Shown here piece after piece: positions 35,223-45,253 of a stretch of DNA of 64,000 nucleotides. The notes under the pieces are model-generated. The model searched no databases, was not told the origin of the DNA, and saw only the letters and a program-made list of their open reading frames with translations. Position 1 is the stretch's first letter. Each line of letters starts with the position of its first letter. This stretch comes from Thalassotalea euphylliae (GTDB lineage Bacteria; Pseudomonadota; Gammaproteobacteria; Enterobacterales; Alteromonadaceae), in assembly GCF_003390375.1 (NCBI RefSeq), contig NZ_QUOT01000002.1:1-64000 (forward strand). Direction: 5' to 3'. Position numbers and translations under genes: made by a program.

Positions 35223-36868
35223 TAGATCCCTGCCTTGGCAAAAATATCGCTCACCATGACTTGCGCATCAGCAATAATTTGCTGTAAATGAGCTTCATCA
35301 ATAAAGCTTTCGGCGTAGATCTTATAGATTTCTTCTGTCCCTGATGGGCGCGCTGCGAACCAGCCATTGGCGGTTTCTACCTTAAGGCCACCAATTGCCG
35401 CATTGTTACCAGGTGCATGACTGAGCTTACTCACGATCGGCTCGCCTGCAAGCTCAGTGGCGGTAATTGATTCAGGCTGTAACTGGGTTAGCACAGATTT
35501 TTGCTTGGCATTAGCAACCGCCTCAACGCGGCCATAACTTGGTGTCCCCAATTTTTCGGCAAGCGCAAGGAAATGCTGATAGGGATCTTTGCCTGTTACC
35601 GCTAAAATTTCTGCCGCTAATAGCGCCATAATGAAGCCGTCTTTATCCGTTGTCCAACAGCTGCCATCGCGAGCAATAAAAGATGCACCAGCACTTTCTT
35701 CTCCGCCAAAGGCATAACTTGCTTGATGCAAACCATCAACAAACCATTTAAAGCCTACTGGCACTTCTGACAGTTGCTTATCTAAATCTTTGGCAACTCG
35801 GTCAATTAAAGAGCTTGAAACAAGAGTTTTGCCAATTTTGGCACTTTCTGGCCAGTCTCGGTGTGTCATTAAATAATGAATAGAAACCGCTAAATAGTGG
35901 TTTGGATTCATTAAACCACCAGACTTAGTGACAATGCCATGGCGATCAAAGTCAGGATCATTGCCCACGGCAACGTCAAATTCGTCTTTTAGCGAAATTA
36001 GGCCGGCCATGGCATAAGGTGAAGAACAGTCCATGCGGATTTTGCCATCTTTATCAAGTGGCATAAACGCAAAGCTTGGATCAACCGCCTTGTTTACCAC
36101 CTTAATATTGATGCCATAGCGCTTAGCAATGACTGGCCAGTAATCAATACCTGAGCCACCTAGTGGGTCAACACCAATAGTCACACCAGCTTTCGCAATC
36201 GCTTGCATGTCCAGCACTTGGTCAAGTTGTTCTACATATTCAGTGACAAAGTCACGTTTGATTAAACGTTCAGAAGCCATTGCCTCGCTAAGTGGTAAAT
36301 CGAGTACATCTTCTAAATCGGCAGCCAAAATTTCGTTGGCGCGAGCTTCTATTTGCTTGGTAATTTCACCCTCAGCTGGTCCGCCATGTGGTGGGTTGTA
36401 CTTAATACCACCGTCTTGAGGTGGATTATGTGAAGGAGTAATAATCAAGCCATCAGCAACCGTCTCTTCCGTTTTATTGTGGCTAATAACTAAACGAGAA
36501 ATCACTGGCGTTGGAGTAAAGCCTAAATCTTGCTGAACAACAACATCTACATCATTGGCGATAAGTACACTGAGTGCTGAATTAAAAGCAGGTTCAGATA
36601 ACGCATGCGTGTCTTTACCAAGATACAGTGGACCGCTAAAACCTTGAGCCTTGCGGTACTCCACGACAGCCTGACATATGGCTAAAATATGGTACTCATT
36701 AAAACTCGCTTTTAGTGAGCTACCGCGATGACCAGAAGTACCAAAACTAACCTTTTGTGCAGCGATACTGCTATCAGGTTGAGTGAAAAAGTAATCAGAA
36801 ACTACTTTTGCGATGTTAATTCTGTCTTCTGGCAAAGATACTTGACCTGCTCGTTCATGTACCGTCAT
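35222..36868 (-). CDS. pgm: phosphoglucomutase (alpha-D-glucose phosphate-specific)
   Basis: Pgm interconverts glucose-1-phosphate and glucose-6-phosphate. The 548-residue enzyme matches the E. coli Pgm type: [10 protein letters not shown] near the N-terminus, the phosphoserine loop [11 protein letters not shown], the metal-binding DPDFDRHG and the C-terminal phosphate-binding RPSGTEE. It lies downstream of seqA on the same strand (178-base gap), the same pairing as seqA-pgm in E. coli. Confidence 0.96.
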   Translation of the reverse strand: MTVHERAGQVSLPEDRINIAKVVSDYFFTQPDSSIAAQKVSFGTSGHRGSSLKASFNEYHILAICQAVVEYRKAQGFSGPLYLGKDTHALSEPAFNSALSVLIANDVDVVVQQDLGFTPTPVISRLVISHNKTEETVADGLIITPSHNPPQDGGIKYNPPHGGPAEGEITKQIEARANEILAADLEDVLDLPLSEAMASERLIKRDFVTEYVEQLDQVLDMQAIAKAGVTIGVDPLGGSGIDYWPVIAKRYGINIKVVNKAVDPSFAFMPLDKDGKIRMDCSSPYAMAGLISLKDEFDVAVGNDPDFDRHGIVTKSGGLMNPNHYLAVSIHYLMTHRDWPESAKIGKTLVSSSLIDRVAKDLDKQLSEVPVGFKWFVDGLHQASYAFGGEESAGASFIARDGSCWTTDKDGFIMALLAAEILAVTGKDPYQHFLALAEKLGTPSYGRVEAVANAKQKSVLTQLQPESITATELAGEPIVSKLSHAPGNNAAIGGLKVETANGWFAARPSGTEEIYKIYAESFIDEAHLQQIIADAQVMVSDIFAKAGI

Positions 36869-37046
36869 ATTGTTCCCTTAATGGTGACTCAGAGTTAGCA
36901 CTTAATTCTTGATATTTAAGAAATACGTTAGTTTTGGTGTTTCAATACATTAAACAATGATTGGCAACCTGACACGTGTAATTGAAGTGTTGCTTAATCT
37001 ATCCAATTTATCCGTTCACTTTGCCCATTCACCTTACTCATACACT

Positions 37047-37607
37047 TTACGAAAGCAATTCGCGAATGCGTTCAGCATCTTTATCTGAGTATCCTAGAGC
37101 GACAGCCACCTCAGTGAGCATCATTTTCTTTCGCGTCGTATTTGAGTTAGTAATAACCCAATATGGGCTATCTGGTATTTGACGAGGCTTCGTACTGCTG
37201 CCACTTTCGGCCAATGCACTCTCGTTGTCAGCAAAATAAAGACGATCACGGCCACGAATATCGCTGACCACATTAAATTCGTCTTGATGAACACGGTATA
37301 GAGCTTGGAGAATCAACAAAAAGCGACCTACCGCACCACGTTGTGTTGCTAACTCTTCTTTATTGATATGATCGAAAACTGTTCCTTTTGGCTTCTTAGC
37401 CGGTGCCTCAACTGTTTTAGCTGCAGGCTCTGAGTTAACGGAATTTGAGTCAACCGAGTTTGACTGAGATTTTGGCTTCGGAGAGGTCTGCACAGCAGTA
37501 TCAATAGCAAGCAGACGACGTAAAATAGAAGAGGCACTTTCGCCAATAAATTGAGTTTGACTGGCAATATATTGATATAGCTCTTCGTCTATTTCGATGT
37601 TCTTCAT
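37047..37607 (-). CDS. seqA: SeqA, negative modulator of replication initiation
   Basis: SeqA binds hemimethylated GATC sites behind the fork and sequesters oriC. The 186-residue protein has the N-terminal oligomerisation helix region ([26 protein letters not shown]), a Ser/Asn/Lys-rich linker (about 57-92) and the C-terminal DNA-binding domain ([25 protein letters not shown]). Its presence implies Dam methylation in this organism. It is divergent from ybfF. Confidence 0.96.
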   Translation of the reverse strand: MKNIEIDEELYQYIASQTQFIGESASSILRRLLAIDTAVQTSPKPKSQSNSVDSNSVNSEPAAKTVEAPAKKPKGTVFDHINKEELATQRGAVGRFLLILQALYRVHQDEFNVVSDIRGRDRLYFADNESALAESGSSTKPRQIPDSPYWVITNSNTTRKKMMLTEVAVALGYSDKDAERIRELLS

Positions 37608-37904
37608 TCATGATCCGTATATTTTTTTCAAGCGCCCCGATTATACTCACGAAGAAAAAATCTCACCAGCGCTAAATCGGCTTTAATGTTGTTTTATATG
37701 ATCCTTTCGCTCGATATTTAAGCAAAAAGATCTACCTAACAAACTATGCTTGCAAGCGCACTCAGATTTACGAGAGAATTTCACCTATGGTGCGCACAAT
37801 TAAGCTTACATAGCTGAGCTCAGATAGTTAATCTCGTGTAGATAAGCGTAAAACTAGCGCCAATCTTTACATAAACGTATAACAACACAATCAAAAGAAA
37901 GCCT
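37608..37904. other. divergent seqA-ybfF intergenic region
   Basis: This 297-base stretch must hold both promoters. It is AT-rich and no element could be assigned with confidence. Confidence 0.4.
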
Positions 37905-38681
37905 ATGTCATTGTTAAATTTTCAGATCCGCGGCGAAGGCCAACCGTTAGTATTAATCCATGGACTGTTCGGTAGTCTCGACAACTTGGGAATGGTTGCT
38001 AAGCCTATGGCTGAAGATTATCAGGTCATCAGCATTGATGTGTGTAATCACGGTAGCTCATTTCATCGCAACGACATGAATTACACAACTCTTTCCCAAG
38101 ACGTTATTTCGGTACTCGATCACCTGAATATTAAACAAGCAGATTTTCTTGGGCACTCTATGGGCGGTAAAATTGCGATGCAAATCGCCTTGTCGTTTAG
38201 TCATTATGTTAGAAGCTTGATTGTCGCCGACATTGCGCCAATTTCGTACCCTGCGCACCACCAAGAAATCATCAACGGCTTGCAGCAAGTAGAGGTTCAG
38301 ATCGCGAATCAACAAATAACATCGCGTAAGCAAGCCGACGAATTACTTAGCCACTACGTTGAAACGCCAAGTGTACGTCAGTTCTTACTGCGTAATCTAA
38401 CCACGACCGATGGCCAATTGCACTTTAAGTGCCATTTACAAAACATCGCCAACTGTTACCCGCAAATTATGCAAGCGCTTGATCCAAATCAATCTTTTAG
38501 TGGAGATACCTTGTTTATTAAAGGTGGTGCCTCTAATTATATTACCGCGCAGCACAGTGATGTGGTTAAACCCATGTTCCCCAACAGCCGAGCCAAAATT
38601 ATTGCAGGTGCTGGCCACTGGCTTCACGCCGAAAAAACGGTCGCGTTTAACAAGATTGTTAAAGATTTTTTAAACAGATAA
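37905..38681 (+). CDS. ybfF: YbfF, alpha/beta-hydrolase (esterase)
   Basis: YbfF is a small esterase of the alpha/beta-hydrolase fold with activity on acyl esters in E. coli. The 258-residue sequence has the oxyanion segment LVLIHGLFGSLDNLG and the nucleophile elbow GHSMGG. A late Asp (near GDTLFIKGG) and the His in GAGHWLHAE complete the triad. It occupies the same divergent position next to seqA as in E. coli. Confidence 0.93.
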   Translation: MSLLNFQIRGEGQPLVLIHGLFGSLDNLGMVAKPMAEDYQVISIDVCNHGSSFHRNDMNYTTLSQDVISVLDHLNIKQADFLGHSMGGKIAMQIALSFSHYVRSLIVADIAPISYPAHHQEIINGLQQVEVQIANQQITSRKQADELLSHYVETPSVRQFLLRNLTTTDGQLHFKCHLQNIANCYPQIMQALDPNQSFSGDTLFIKGGASNYITAQHSDVVKPMFPNSRAKIIAGAGHWLHAEKTVAFNKIVKDFLNR

Positions 38682-38736
38682 GTGATTGGCCTATTGGGTT
38701 GTGATATAGTGCCGCCAGATTTTTTGGGGTAGTAAG

Positions 38737-38958
38737 ATGTTAGCAGAGCATTTCGAATTAATAGAGACGATTGGTCTCAATTTATTTTTTGCTTTTATAT
38801 TTATTTTCATAGGCTTATCGATAAACGATGTCATGAAAAAAAATGATGTCCCCAAAATGGGACAATTCGTTGTCTATTTCGTATTGTTTTTAGGTTGTGC
38901 TGGTTTTATTGCCAAAGGCATTATTCAATTTGTCTGGGAAAGTCAGGGCGTTGGCTAA
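38737..38958 (+). CDS. DUF2788 family small membrane protein
   Basis: A 73-residue protein with two predicted transmembrane helices (about 13-31 and 46-64) separated by a short charged loop (NDVMKKNDVPK). It resembles the DUF2788 family of gammaproteobacterial membrane proteins of unknown role. It lies three bases before ybfE and is probably in one operon with ybfF, ybfE and fldA. Confidence 0.85.
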   Translation: MLAEHFELIETIGLNLFFAFIFIFIGLSINDVMKKNDVPKMGQFVVYFVLFLGCAGFIAKGIIQFVWESQGVG

Positions 38959-38960
38959 CC

Positions 38961-39239
38961 ATGGCAAAAGAAGCAGCAGATTTAACCACTATTGATTTAT
39001 TTAGTGATGAGAAGCGTCCGGGGCGGCCAAAAACTAACCCTCACCCGCGCAGCGTACAAATAAAAATCAACAAGCGAAATCAGGTCAAACGAGACAAAAA
39101 TAAAGGTTTAAAACGGGTTGAATTTAAAATTCATCAAAGTTTATTCGACCAGTTAGATGTGCTAGCGAAAGATCAAGGGATCAGTCGTAGCGAGCTGATT
39201 GAAAGCATGCTCGTTGACTCGCTAGCCAAGCAAAGTTAA
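38961..39239 (+). CDS. ybfE: YbfE, ribbon-helix-helix-type protein
   Basis: I chose the ATG at 38961 (MAKEAADLTT); a longer frame would overlap the preceding gene. The 92-residue product has an N-terminal Arg/Pro/Lys-rich segment and a C-terminal ribbon-helix-helix-like domain (GLKRVEFKIHQSLFDQLDVL). It corresponds to E. coli YbfE, which is LexA-regulated there, but I see no SOS box in front of this unit. It precedes fldA by 29 bases. Confidence 0.88.
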   Translation: MAKEAADLTTIDLFSDEKRPGRPKTNPHPRSVQIKINKRNQVKRDKNKGLKRVEFKIHQSLFDQLDVLAKDQGISRSELIESMLVDSLAKQS

Positions 39240-39268
39240 ACGAAAGTTAATTAAAAGGTTATAAGTAA

Positions 39269-39796
39269 ATGGCAATTGTAGGTTTATTTTTCGGCAGCGA
39301 TACAGGTAACACTGAAGCCGTTAGTAAAATGATCCAGAAAAAACTGGGTAAGAAAATGGTTGAAGTCAAAGACATCGCCAAAAGTACCAAAGAAGAAATC
39401 GCTGAGTTTGATTTGCTTATTCTAGGAATTCCTACATGGTATTACGGTGAAAACCAATGTGACTGGGACGATTTCCTACCTGACTTAGAAGAAGTTGATT
39501 TCAACGACAAGCTAGTGGCAATTTTCGGTTTAGGTGACCAGGAAGATTACGCAGAGTACTTCTGTGACGCGATGTTACCATTAAAAGAAATTGCTGAATC
39601 TAAAGGTGCTATTTTAGTGGGTCAATGGCCTACTGAAGGTTATGAATTTGAAGCATCTAAAGCGCTTGTTGATGACAATAACTTTATCGGTTTATGTATT
39701 GATGAAGACCGCCAACCAGAGCTAACTGAAGAGCGTGTTGATAAATGGGTTAACCAAATCTACGACGAAATGTGCTTAGCAGAACTTGCTGACTAA
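39269..39796 (+). CDS. fldA: flavodoxin I
   Basis: FldA is an FMN-binding electron carrier that supplies biotin synthase, IspG/IspH and methionine synthase reactivation. The 175-residue long-chain flavodoxin has the phosphate loop FGSDTGNTE and the FMN-stacking loops PTWYYGENQCDWDDF and GLGDQEDYAEYFCDA. In E. coli fur follows fldA directly; here about 5.4 kb separates them. Confidence 0.97.
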   Translation: MAIVGLFFGSDTGNTEAVSKMIQKKLGKKMVEVKDIAKSTKEEIAEFDLLILGIPTWYYGENQCDWDDFLPDLEEVDFNDKLVAIFGLGDQEDYAEYFCDAMLPLKEIAESKGAILVGQWPTEGYEFEASKALVDDNNFIGLCIDEDRQPELTEERVDKWVNQIYDEMCLAELAD

Positions 39797-39817
39797 TAGC
39801 GTGTTATCACGTTTTCG

Positions 39818-39844
39818 AAAAACCGGCCAGCGCCGGTTTTTTTA
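39818..39844 (+). terminator. terminator of fldA
   Basis: CCGGC (39823-39827) and GCCGG (39832-39836) are flanked by A and T runs, giving seven T residues downstream on the plus strand. Confidence 0.8.
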
Positions 39845-39962
39845 TGTCTTTTTTAAAGTACTCATCCCCTTCAACAAAAAAAGTTCAAAGCTACTTAACC
39901 TTAGCTCGGGAGAAGAAATAGTGAAATGCTATTATATTCAAAAACTTACAGCTAAAGGTTTC

Positions 39963-40066
39963 TTCTAGTGAGATATTTTTACTGATATCAAGGCGGATTT
40001 ACGCGTCAATAGCAAGCCTATTGCAAGTGAATTCAACAAAGATAGCAGTAAAAATAGCTACTAGAA
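39963..40066. repeat. 104-bp palindromic element (MITE- or ERIC-like)
   Basis: Outer arms of about 26 bases (39963-39989 and 40041-40066) are inverted repeats with only a few differences; both contain TATTTTTACTG or its complement. The inner part is also partly self-complementary, with CAATAG/CTATTG around a five-base loop at 40013-40017. The whole element can fold into one long hairpin. This resembles non-autonomous palindromic repeats dispersed in bacterial genomes. Only one copy is visible here. Confidence 0.65.
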
Positions 40067-40259
40067 GTGCATTAGTTATCCCGAGCTGAAGTTACTTATA
40101 CACAAATGTGTAAACCTCAAGTTAACAAAATGAAACTATAAGTTAACCCTCTAATTTCTTTACTGTTACCCAAATTCTCTTGACCTAGATCAACAAGGAA
40201 GTTTGAACCCTTTGCTATAAGATTGCGCTTACCTTTACGCGTGACAAAGGAGTACAAGC

Positions 40260-42794
40260 GTGAATCAGCAAAAAATGGTTACAGCAGAAGATATCGTTCA
40301 AAGAGATGTATTAACCTGCCCGCCATCGGCAACGCTTAATCAAGCCGCATCACTTATTCGTCAGCACAAAACCAGCTCTATTTTAGTTAAAAGTGAGCAA
40401 AATGATATTGTCGGTATTTGGACAGAAGCTGATTGCACCAAACTCGATTTCACGCGCCCTGCCATGTTTGAACAATCGATATCACGCTTTATGAGCTCGC
40501 CAGTGATATCGGTACAAACTGATACGCCTTTGCAAGAAATCATACTTGAATTTCATCGCCATAAAATAAGACATATTATGGTGACTGATAGCAACAACAA
40601 GATGATTGGCATTATCAGCCAATCGGATGTCATTAAACGCCAGCGTATTGAGCACTACCTTGAACTGAGAAAAGTCGAGCAAAGCTACAACCCGCGTATC
40701 AAGCTGCTGACTGAGCACGACTCGTTAAACGATGTGGTACAAATTATGGCGAATAAAAAGCATTCGTCAGTGATTATTCAGCACAGCCAAACAGGTGAAT
40801 ACGGCATTATTACCGAGCGTGACTTACTTAAAGTGTTAGCTAAGGGTGACAACAAAAAGCCGCTTTGGGAAATAGCCGCATCACCACTTATTTCAATAGG
40901 TATAGATCAATCACTGCTTGAGGGCTACCTGACGCTGCAGCGCTATCGTATTCGCCATTTAGGCGTACTTGATAAGCATGGCAAAATTCTAGGTGTATTG
41001 TCGCAGCAAAATATTTTGTCAGACATTGAGCACTCTTATTTTCAGCAGCTTAAAGAAATTATCAATGAGCGTGATCACGCCTTAAGCGCCTCGCAACGTC
41101 ATCTATTCTTAGCGCAAAAGGTCATTGAATCATCACTTGATGCGATAATGATCAGCGATAAAAATGGCACCATTTTATCAATCAACCCGGCATTCACCTC
41201 AGTAACAGGTTATAAACCAAGAGAAGTTATTGGTAAGAATGCCAGCATATTAAACTCTGGCCGCCATGACAGTGAGTTCTACGACAAAATATGGGGTCGT
41301 ATTGTTGATGATGGTAAGTGGCAAGGTGAAATTTGGAATAAACGCAAAAATGGTGAAATTTACCCTGAATGGCTCACCATTGTTAAAATTGACGATGAAA
41401 TGACCGGAGAAACTCATTACACCGGCATCTTCTCAGATATTACTGAACGCAAAAAACACGAAGCCCGTATCAAGGCACTCGCCTTTTACGATGAGCTGAC
41501 CGAGCTACCGAATCGACGACTATTTGCTGACCGACTTGATGTCGCGATTTCAACCGCGCACCGAAACAAGCAGTTAGCAGCCCTATTGTTTATTGACTTA
41601 GATCGCTTTAAACAAATTAACGACAGTTTAGGTCACAAAGTGGGTGACGAACTGCTCGTTTCTGTATCTAAGCGTATTGCGAGCTCGGTAAAAGAAGGGG
41701 ACACGGTATCGCGCTTTGGTGGTGATGAGTTTGTTATTTTGCTCACTGAAATGAACTGCATGGAAGATATTGAAGGGGTAATTAACCGTATCTACCGCCA
41801 ATTCAATGAGCCCTTCTACCTTGACGGCAAGGAAACCTACGCGACTTGTTCTATCGGTGCCTCAATTTACCCTTTCAATGGCACAACCGCTGATGAACTG
41901 CTTAAACAAGCCGATATCGCGATGTACCAAACCAAACAGCACGGGCGTAATGGCTATACGTTTTATCAACGCCAAATGCACGAAAACTTAAACAACAAGC
42001 TCACCCTGCAAAACAAGTTGCGAAATGCGCTAAAAGACAATGAATTTCACCTAAGTTACCAACCACAAATTAATAGCGATTCCGAAAAAATTGTCGGCAT
42101 TGAAACGTTATTGCGTTGGCAGCAAAAGGAACTTGGCAATATCCCCCCTTCAGTGTTTATTCCACTCGCGGAAGAACTAGGCGTTATCGTTGATATTGAG
42201 CGCTGGGTATTAACCGAGTCTTGTAAGCAACGCAAAGCTTGGCTAGATAGCGGGCACGATGTTGGCCGCATCGCGATTAACATTTCCGCGATTCACTTTA
42301 ACAATAATTTGCTCAGCTCAATTATTGCGGCGCTAGAAGCGTCAGAATTGCCAGCCAAGTACTTGGAAATTGAAGTGACTGAGTCTTGTTTCATTGAAAA
42401 CATCGAAGAAGCAAAGAAGAAGTTACAAGAAATCAAAGCACACGGTATTACCATTGCGCTTGATGATTTTGGTACTGGCTACTCTTCACTCAGCTATTTA
42501 ACCAAACTTTCAATAGACACATTGAAAATAGATGCTAGCTTTATTCAAAAGACACCAGAAAACCCTAAGGATTGTCAGCTAGTTAAAACCATTATTAATA
42601 TGGCTGAAAGCCTTTCCATTAATATTGTGGCTGAAGGTGTTGAAAATAAAGCCCAGCAAGGCTTTTTATCGAATAACCATTGTAATACGCATCAAGGTTT
42701 TTATTACTACAAACCCGCTGATGCAGAGAGTTTGTTCTCACAAATGAGTCCAGCCTCAAACTCAAACAAACTAAAAATTGTGGAAAATAAATAG
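40260..42794 (+). CDS. CBS(x4)-PAS-GGDEF-EAL c-di-GMP signalling protein
   Basis: A soluble 844-residue bifunctional-type protein. Four CBS motifs (about 8-64, 70-125, 146-196, 207-262) form two Bateman modules that usually bind adenine nucleotides. A PAS domain (about 283-400) and GGDEF (GGDEF at 487-491) follow. An EAL domain (about 580-835) has ETLLRW at 615-620, NIS, EVTES, DDFGTGYSS and AEGVE. GGDEF is intact, but the inhibition site reads KEGD instead of RxxD, so feedback control is probably lost. The EAL Glu and metal ligands remain, though Ala is replaced by Thr in EAL. GTG start behind AAGGAG. It precedes the haem MCP by six bases. Confidence 0.9.
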   Translation: MNQQKMVTAEDIVQRDVLTCPPSATLNQAASLIRQHKTSSILVKSEQNDIVGIWTEADCTKLDFTRPAMFEQSISRFMSSPVISVQTDTPLQEIILEFHRHKIRHIMVTDSNNKMIGIISQSDVIKRQRIEHYLELRKVEQSYNPRIKLLTEHDSLNDVVQIMANKKHSSVIIQHSQTGEYGIITERDLLKVLAKGDNKKPLWEIAASPLISIGIDQSLLEGYLTLQRYRIRHLGVLDKHGKILGVLSQQNILSDIEHSYFQQLKEIINERDHALSASQRHLFLAQKVIESSLDAIMISDKNGTILSINPAFTSVTGYKPREVIGKNASILNSGRHDSEFYDKIWGRIVDDGKWQGEIWNKRKNGEIYPEWLTIVKIDDEMTGETHYTGIFSDITERKKHEARIKALAFYDELTELPNRRLFADRLDVAISTAHRNKQLAALLFIDLDRFKQINDSLGHKVGDELLVSVSKRIASSVKEGDTVSRFGGDEFVILLTEMNCMEDIEGVINRIYRQFNEPFYLDGKETYATCSIGASIYPFNGTTADELLKQADIAMYQTKQHGRNGYTFYQRQMHENLNNKLTLQNKLRNALKDNEFHLSYQPQINSDSEKIVGIETLLRWQQKELGNIPPSVFIPLAEELGVIVDIERWVLTESCKQRKAWLDSGHDVGRIAINISAIHFNNNLLSSIIAALEASELPAKYLEIEVTESCFIENIEEAKKKLQEIKAHGITIALDDFGTGYSSLSYLTKLSIDTLKIDASFIQKTPENPKDCQLVKTIINMAESLSINIVAEGVENKAQQGFLSNNHCNTHQGFYYYKPADAESLFSQMSPASNSNKLKIVENK

Positions 42795-42800
42795 GTATTT

Positions 42801-44405
42801 ATGCAACTTACTATCGCCCAAAAGATTTATGCCGCGATCATCTTAACCAGTGTGACTTTGCTGGCCACGACAATCGCCTTTTTCTATCACGATGAAAAAG
42901 CCCTGGCAGAAGAGTTAATTGAACAGAACTTGGCAAGTACCGCACAAAACTATTTCGACTCAGTGAACACTATGATGCTGACCGGCACCACCGCCAACAG
43001 GCAAATAGTGCAAAACAAGTTGAAAGAGCAAGACGGCATAATTGAAGCGCGGATTATTCGTGCGCCCAAAGTTGCCCAAGTTTATGGTGCAGGCTTTGCC
43101 GACCAACAGGTAGAATCTGACATTGATCGCCAAGGGTTGGCCGGCGAGCAAATCACACAGATTTCGCAAAAAGACGGCCGACATGTCATGGAATACGTCA
43201 TGCCAATCAGCGCCAGCGAAAACTATCGCGGTACCAATTGTTTAGGCTGTCACCAAGCACAAGAAGGTGAAATTTTAGGTGCGGTTAAAATTAGCTATGA
43301 CTTAACCAAACTCGATAAGAAAATTAAAAGTTCACTTTATCGCGCTTCATTTATTCAAGTACTTATTTCCGTTGTCGGCTTTGGCGCGCTGGGCTGGGTT
43401 GTATACAAACTAGTGATTTTCCGTTTACGACGCCTGCGTAACAACATCAATAACGTGGCTGACAACTTAGACTTAAGTAACACCATTAAAGTGCATCATG
43501 ACGATGAATTAGGTGCCGTAAGTAGTGCACTTAACCACCTCGTAATCAACTTTAGAAGCAGCTTTGAAACCGTTTCTAGCGCGACAGAAAAAATGATTTC
43601 TTCAGCTAAAGAAGTTGATGATATTTCAGATATCAGTAAATCGGCTGTATTGTCACAAAAACGTGCAACAGAGTCGGTTGCCACCGCGATTAATGAGTTA
43701 GACGTTTCTGCTTCAGAAATTGAAAATAACGCGACCCAAACCGCGCACAAATCTGTTGAAACCAAAGACATTTCAGAGCAAGGTCACAACCTAGCGCAAC
43801 AAGCTAACGCCGGTATTAACCAACTCAAAAATGAAATTGCTGATAATGCGCAAATGATTGAGCAGCTAAACGCACAAACCAAAGAGGTTAATGTAGTTTT
43901 AGACATGATCACAGGTATTGCTGAGCAAACCAACCTACTGGCACTTAACGCTGCGATTGAAGCGGCGCGAGCCGGTGAGCAAGGTAGAGGTTTTGCCGTA
44001 GTTGCCGAGGAAGTCCGTTCATTGGCAATGCGCACGCAAGACGCAATTGGTCAAATTCAAGAGACCATTACGAGCTTACAATCAAATGCCGCGCAAGCTG
44101 TAGATTCAATGACGAAAACTAGTGAGCAAGCGCAATTGAAAGCGGAAGATGTTGATAATGTGTCGCAACTACTTGTCCAAATTACCGAGCATATTCATGC
44201 GCTTGATGACATGAACTGCCAGATCGACAATGCTGCGAAACAGCAAAACTTAGCGGCTGAAGAAATTAACCAGCACATCGTCAACATTAAAGATATTGCC
44301 GAGCAATCAAGTGAAGATGTGATCCGCGGTAAATCGGTCAGTGTGCACTTGCTTGAACTTGCTTACGAATTAGAAGAACAAGTGAAACGCTTCAAGCTAA
44401 ATTAG
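42801..44405 (+). CDS. methyl-accepting chemotaxis protein with c-type haem sensor domain
   Basis: A 534-residue transducer. It has TM1 (about 9-28), a periplasmic domain (about 29-183) with the haem c motif CLGCH at 147-151, TM2 (about 184-204), HAMP (about 205-257) and a long signalling domain. The hairpin tip [20 protein letters not shown] is canonical. The haem attachment motif suggests redox, oxygen or NO sensing, as in known c-haem PAS-type sensors. There is no C-terminal CheR-binding pentapeptide. It is apparently translated with the preceding c-di-GMP protein, linking taxis and c-di-GMP. Confidence 0.88.
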   Translation: MQLTIAQKIYAAIILTSVTLLATTIAFFYHDEKALAEELIEQNLASTAQNYFDSVNTMMLTGTTANRQIVQNKLKEQDGIIEARIIRAPKVAQVYGAGFADQQVESDIDRQGLAGEQITQISQKDGRHVMEYVMPISASENYRGTNCLGCHQAQEGEILGAVKISYDLTKLDKKIKSSLYRASFIQVLISVVGFGALGWVVYKLVIFRLRRLRNNINNVADNLDLSNTIKVHHDDELGAVSSALNHLVINFRSSFETVSSATEKMISSAKEVDDISDISKSAVLSQKRATESVATAINELDVSASEIENNATQTAHKSVETKDISEQGHNLAQQANAGINQLKNEIADNAQMIEQLNAQTKEVNVVLDMITGIAEQTNLLALNAAIEAARAGEQGRGFAVVAEEVRSLAMRTQDAIGQIQETITSLQSNAAQAVDSMTKTSEQAQLKAEDVDNVSQLLVQITEHIHALDDMNCQIDNAAKQQNLAAEEINQHIVNIKDIAEQSSEDVIRGKSVSVHLLELAYELEEQVKRFKLN

Positions 44406-44492
44406 CGTCTAATCAACATACTCAAGGCGCTAGCGCACACACAAACGAGCTATAAGCTGTTTTATTGTGCAGTTGGTGTGGTTTAAAACACT

Positions 44493-44519
44493 AAAAAGGG
44501 GGACTTATTGTCCCCCTTT
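44493..44519. terminator. bidirectional terminator between the MCP and DUF4442 genes
   Basis: GGGGGAC (44498-44504) pairs with GTCCCCC (44510-44516). The flanking AAAAA and TTT give a better T-tract on the minus strand. It lies between converging genes. Confidence 0.75.
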
Positions 44520-44525
44520 CTAATC

Positions 44526-44585
44526 CGCTAGCGAGAATACTAGTGCGCTAGCGAAAATGTTAATGCGCGATCAAAAGCTTTATTG
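44526..44585. repeat. 20-bp imperfect tandem repeat
   Basis: Units cgctagcgagaatactagtg and cgctagcgaaaatgttaatg are 80% identical and are followed by a diverged third unit (cgcgatcaaaagctttattg). They lie just beyond the stop of the DUF4442 gene. The function is unknown. Confidence 0.6.
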
Positions 44586-44615
44586 TGTTAGCAAGCGTTA
44601 CTTCTCGAAATAACG

Positions 44616-45089
44616 CTAGTCATTGCGAAAACGTTTTTTTCGACGAATATACAAAGTGCGATTAACCTTAGCGATAACGTCACCTGCTTCATCTTTAATA
44701 TAAGTGACCACCTCAGGTAAATACTTATCACCATTAGCTGTGTGTTTTTCGATATCTTCAAGCAATTGATCAGTAATGATAAATTCAGCATATACTCGCC
44801 CTTTTCCTGGCTTGATAAAATCTATATCTGCACATTTATCCCAAATCAAATACTGCTGACGCATTCTTGCCATTAACATCAACATGTAAAATGGGTCTGT
44901 CATCGAAAACAGCGCGCCGCCAAATAAAGTACCGACACCATTGCGATTCCAAGCAGATAATTTCATTGAGACACGCGCTTCGCGAAAGTCATCACTCATA
45001 TACTCGAGCTTAATTCGAGCAAAAAACAGTGGCGGCCAGATATTGATCAGTAATTTAAATAGCCAAGGGCGAGAATACATTAAATTCAT
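44616..45089 (-). CDS. DUF4442 hot-dog-fold protein (thioesterase-like)
   Basis: A 157-residue protein with the features of DUF4442/YiiD-C-type hot-dog proteins: an N-terminal amphipathic region (SRPWLFKLLINIWPPLFFARI), then ARVSMKLSAWNRNGVGTLFGGALFSMTDP, the usual position of the active site helix, and a basic tail RRKKRFRND. It may act on acyl-CoA or acyl-ACP. It is divergent from fur. Confidence 0.8.
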   Translation of the reverse strand: MNLMYSRPWLFKLLINIWPPLFFARIKLEYMSDDFREARVSMKLSAWNRNGVGTLFGGALFSMTDPFYMLMLMARMRQQYLIWDKCADIDFIKPGKGRVYAEFIITDQLLEDIEKHTANGDKYLPEVVTYIKDEAGDVIAKVNRTLYIRRKKRFRND

Positions 45090-45253
45090 TTACTACTTCC
45101 GAAGATTGTGATTAAAAACTCATCGTACCAGTAGATTATCTCAGCTAATTGTTGAAAAAAGCAAAGAAAATTACCTGAGTAGTTAACTAGGGCTTTTATC
45201 TCGACTAAGAAACTTCTATAATTTTTGAGAATTATATTTGATAGAAAATATGT

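Larger units (their letters stand above)
39797..40259. other. intergenic region after fldA
   Basis: It holds the fldA terminator, the 104-bp palindromic element and, at its right end, the ribosome site AAGGAG (about 40247-40252) of the next gene. A TATAAG lies near 40216. No other gene is seen. Confidence 0.5.

Noticed and set aside
38682..38960. SOS box for ybfE as in E. coli
   Set aside because: No CTG-N10-CAG type site is visible upstream of the DUF2788 and ybfE genes.
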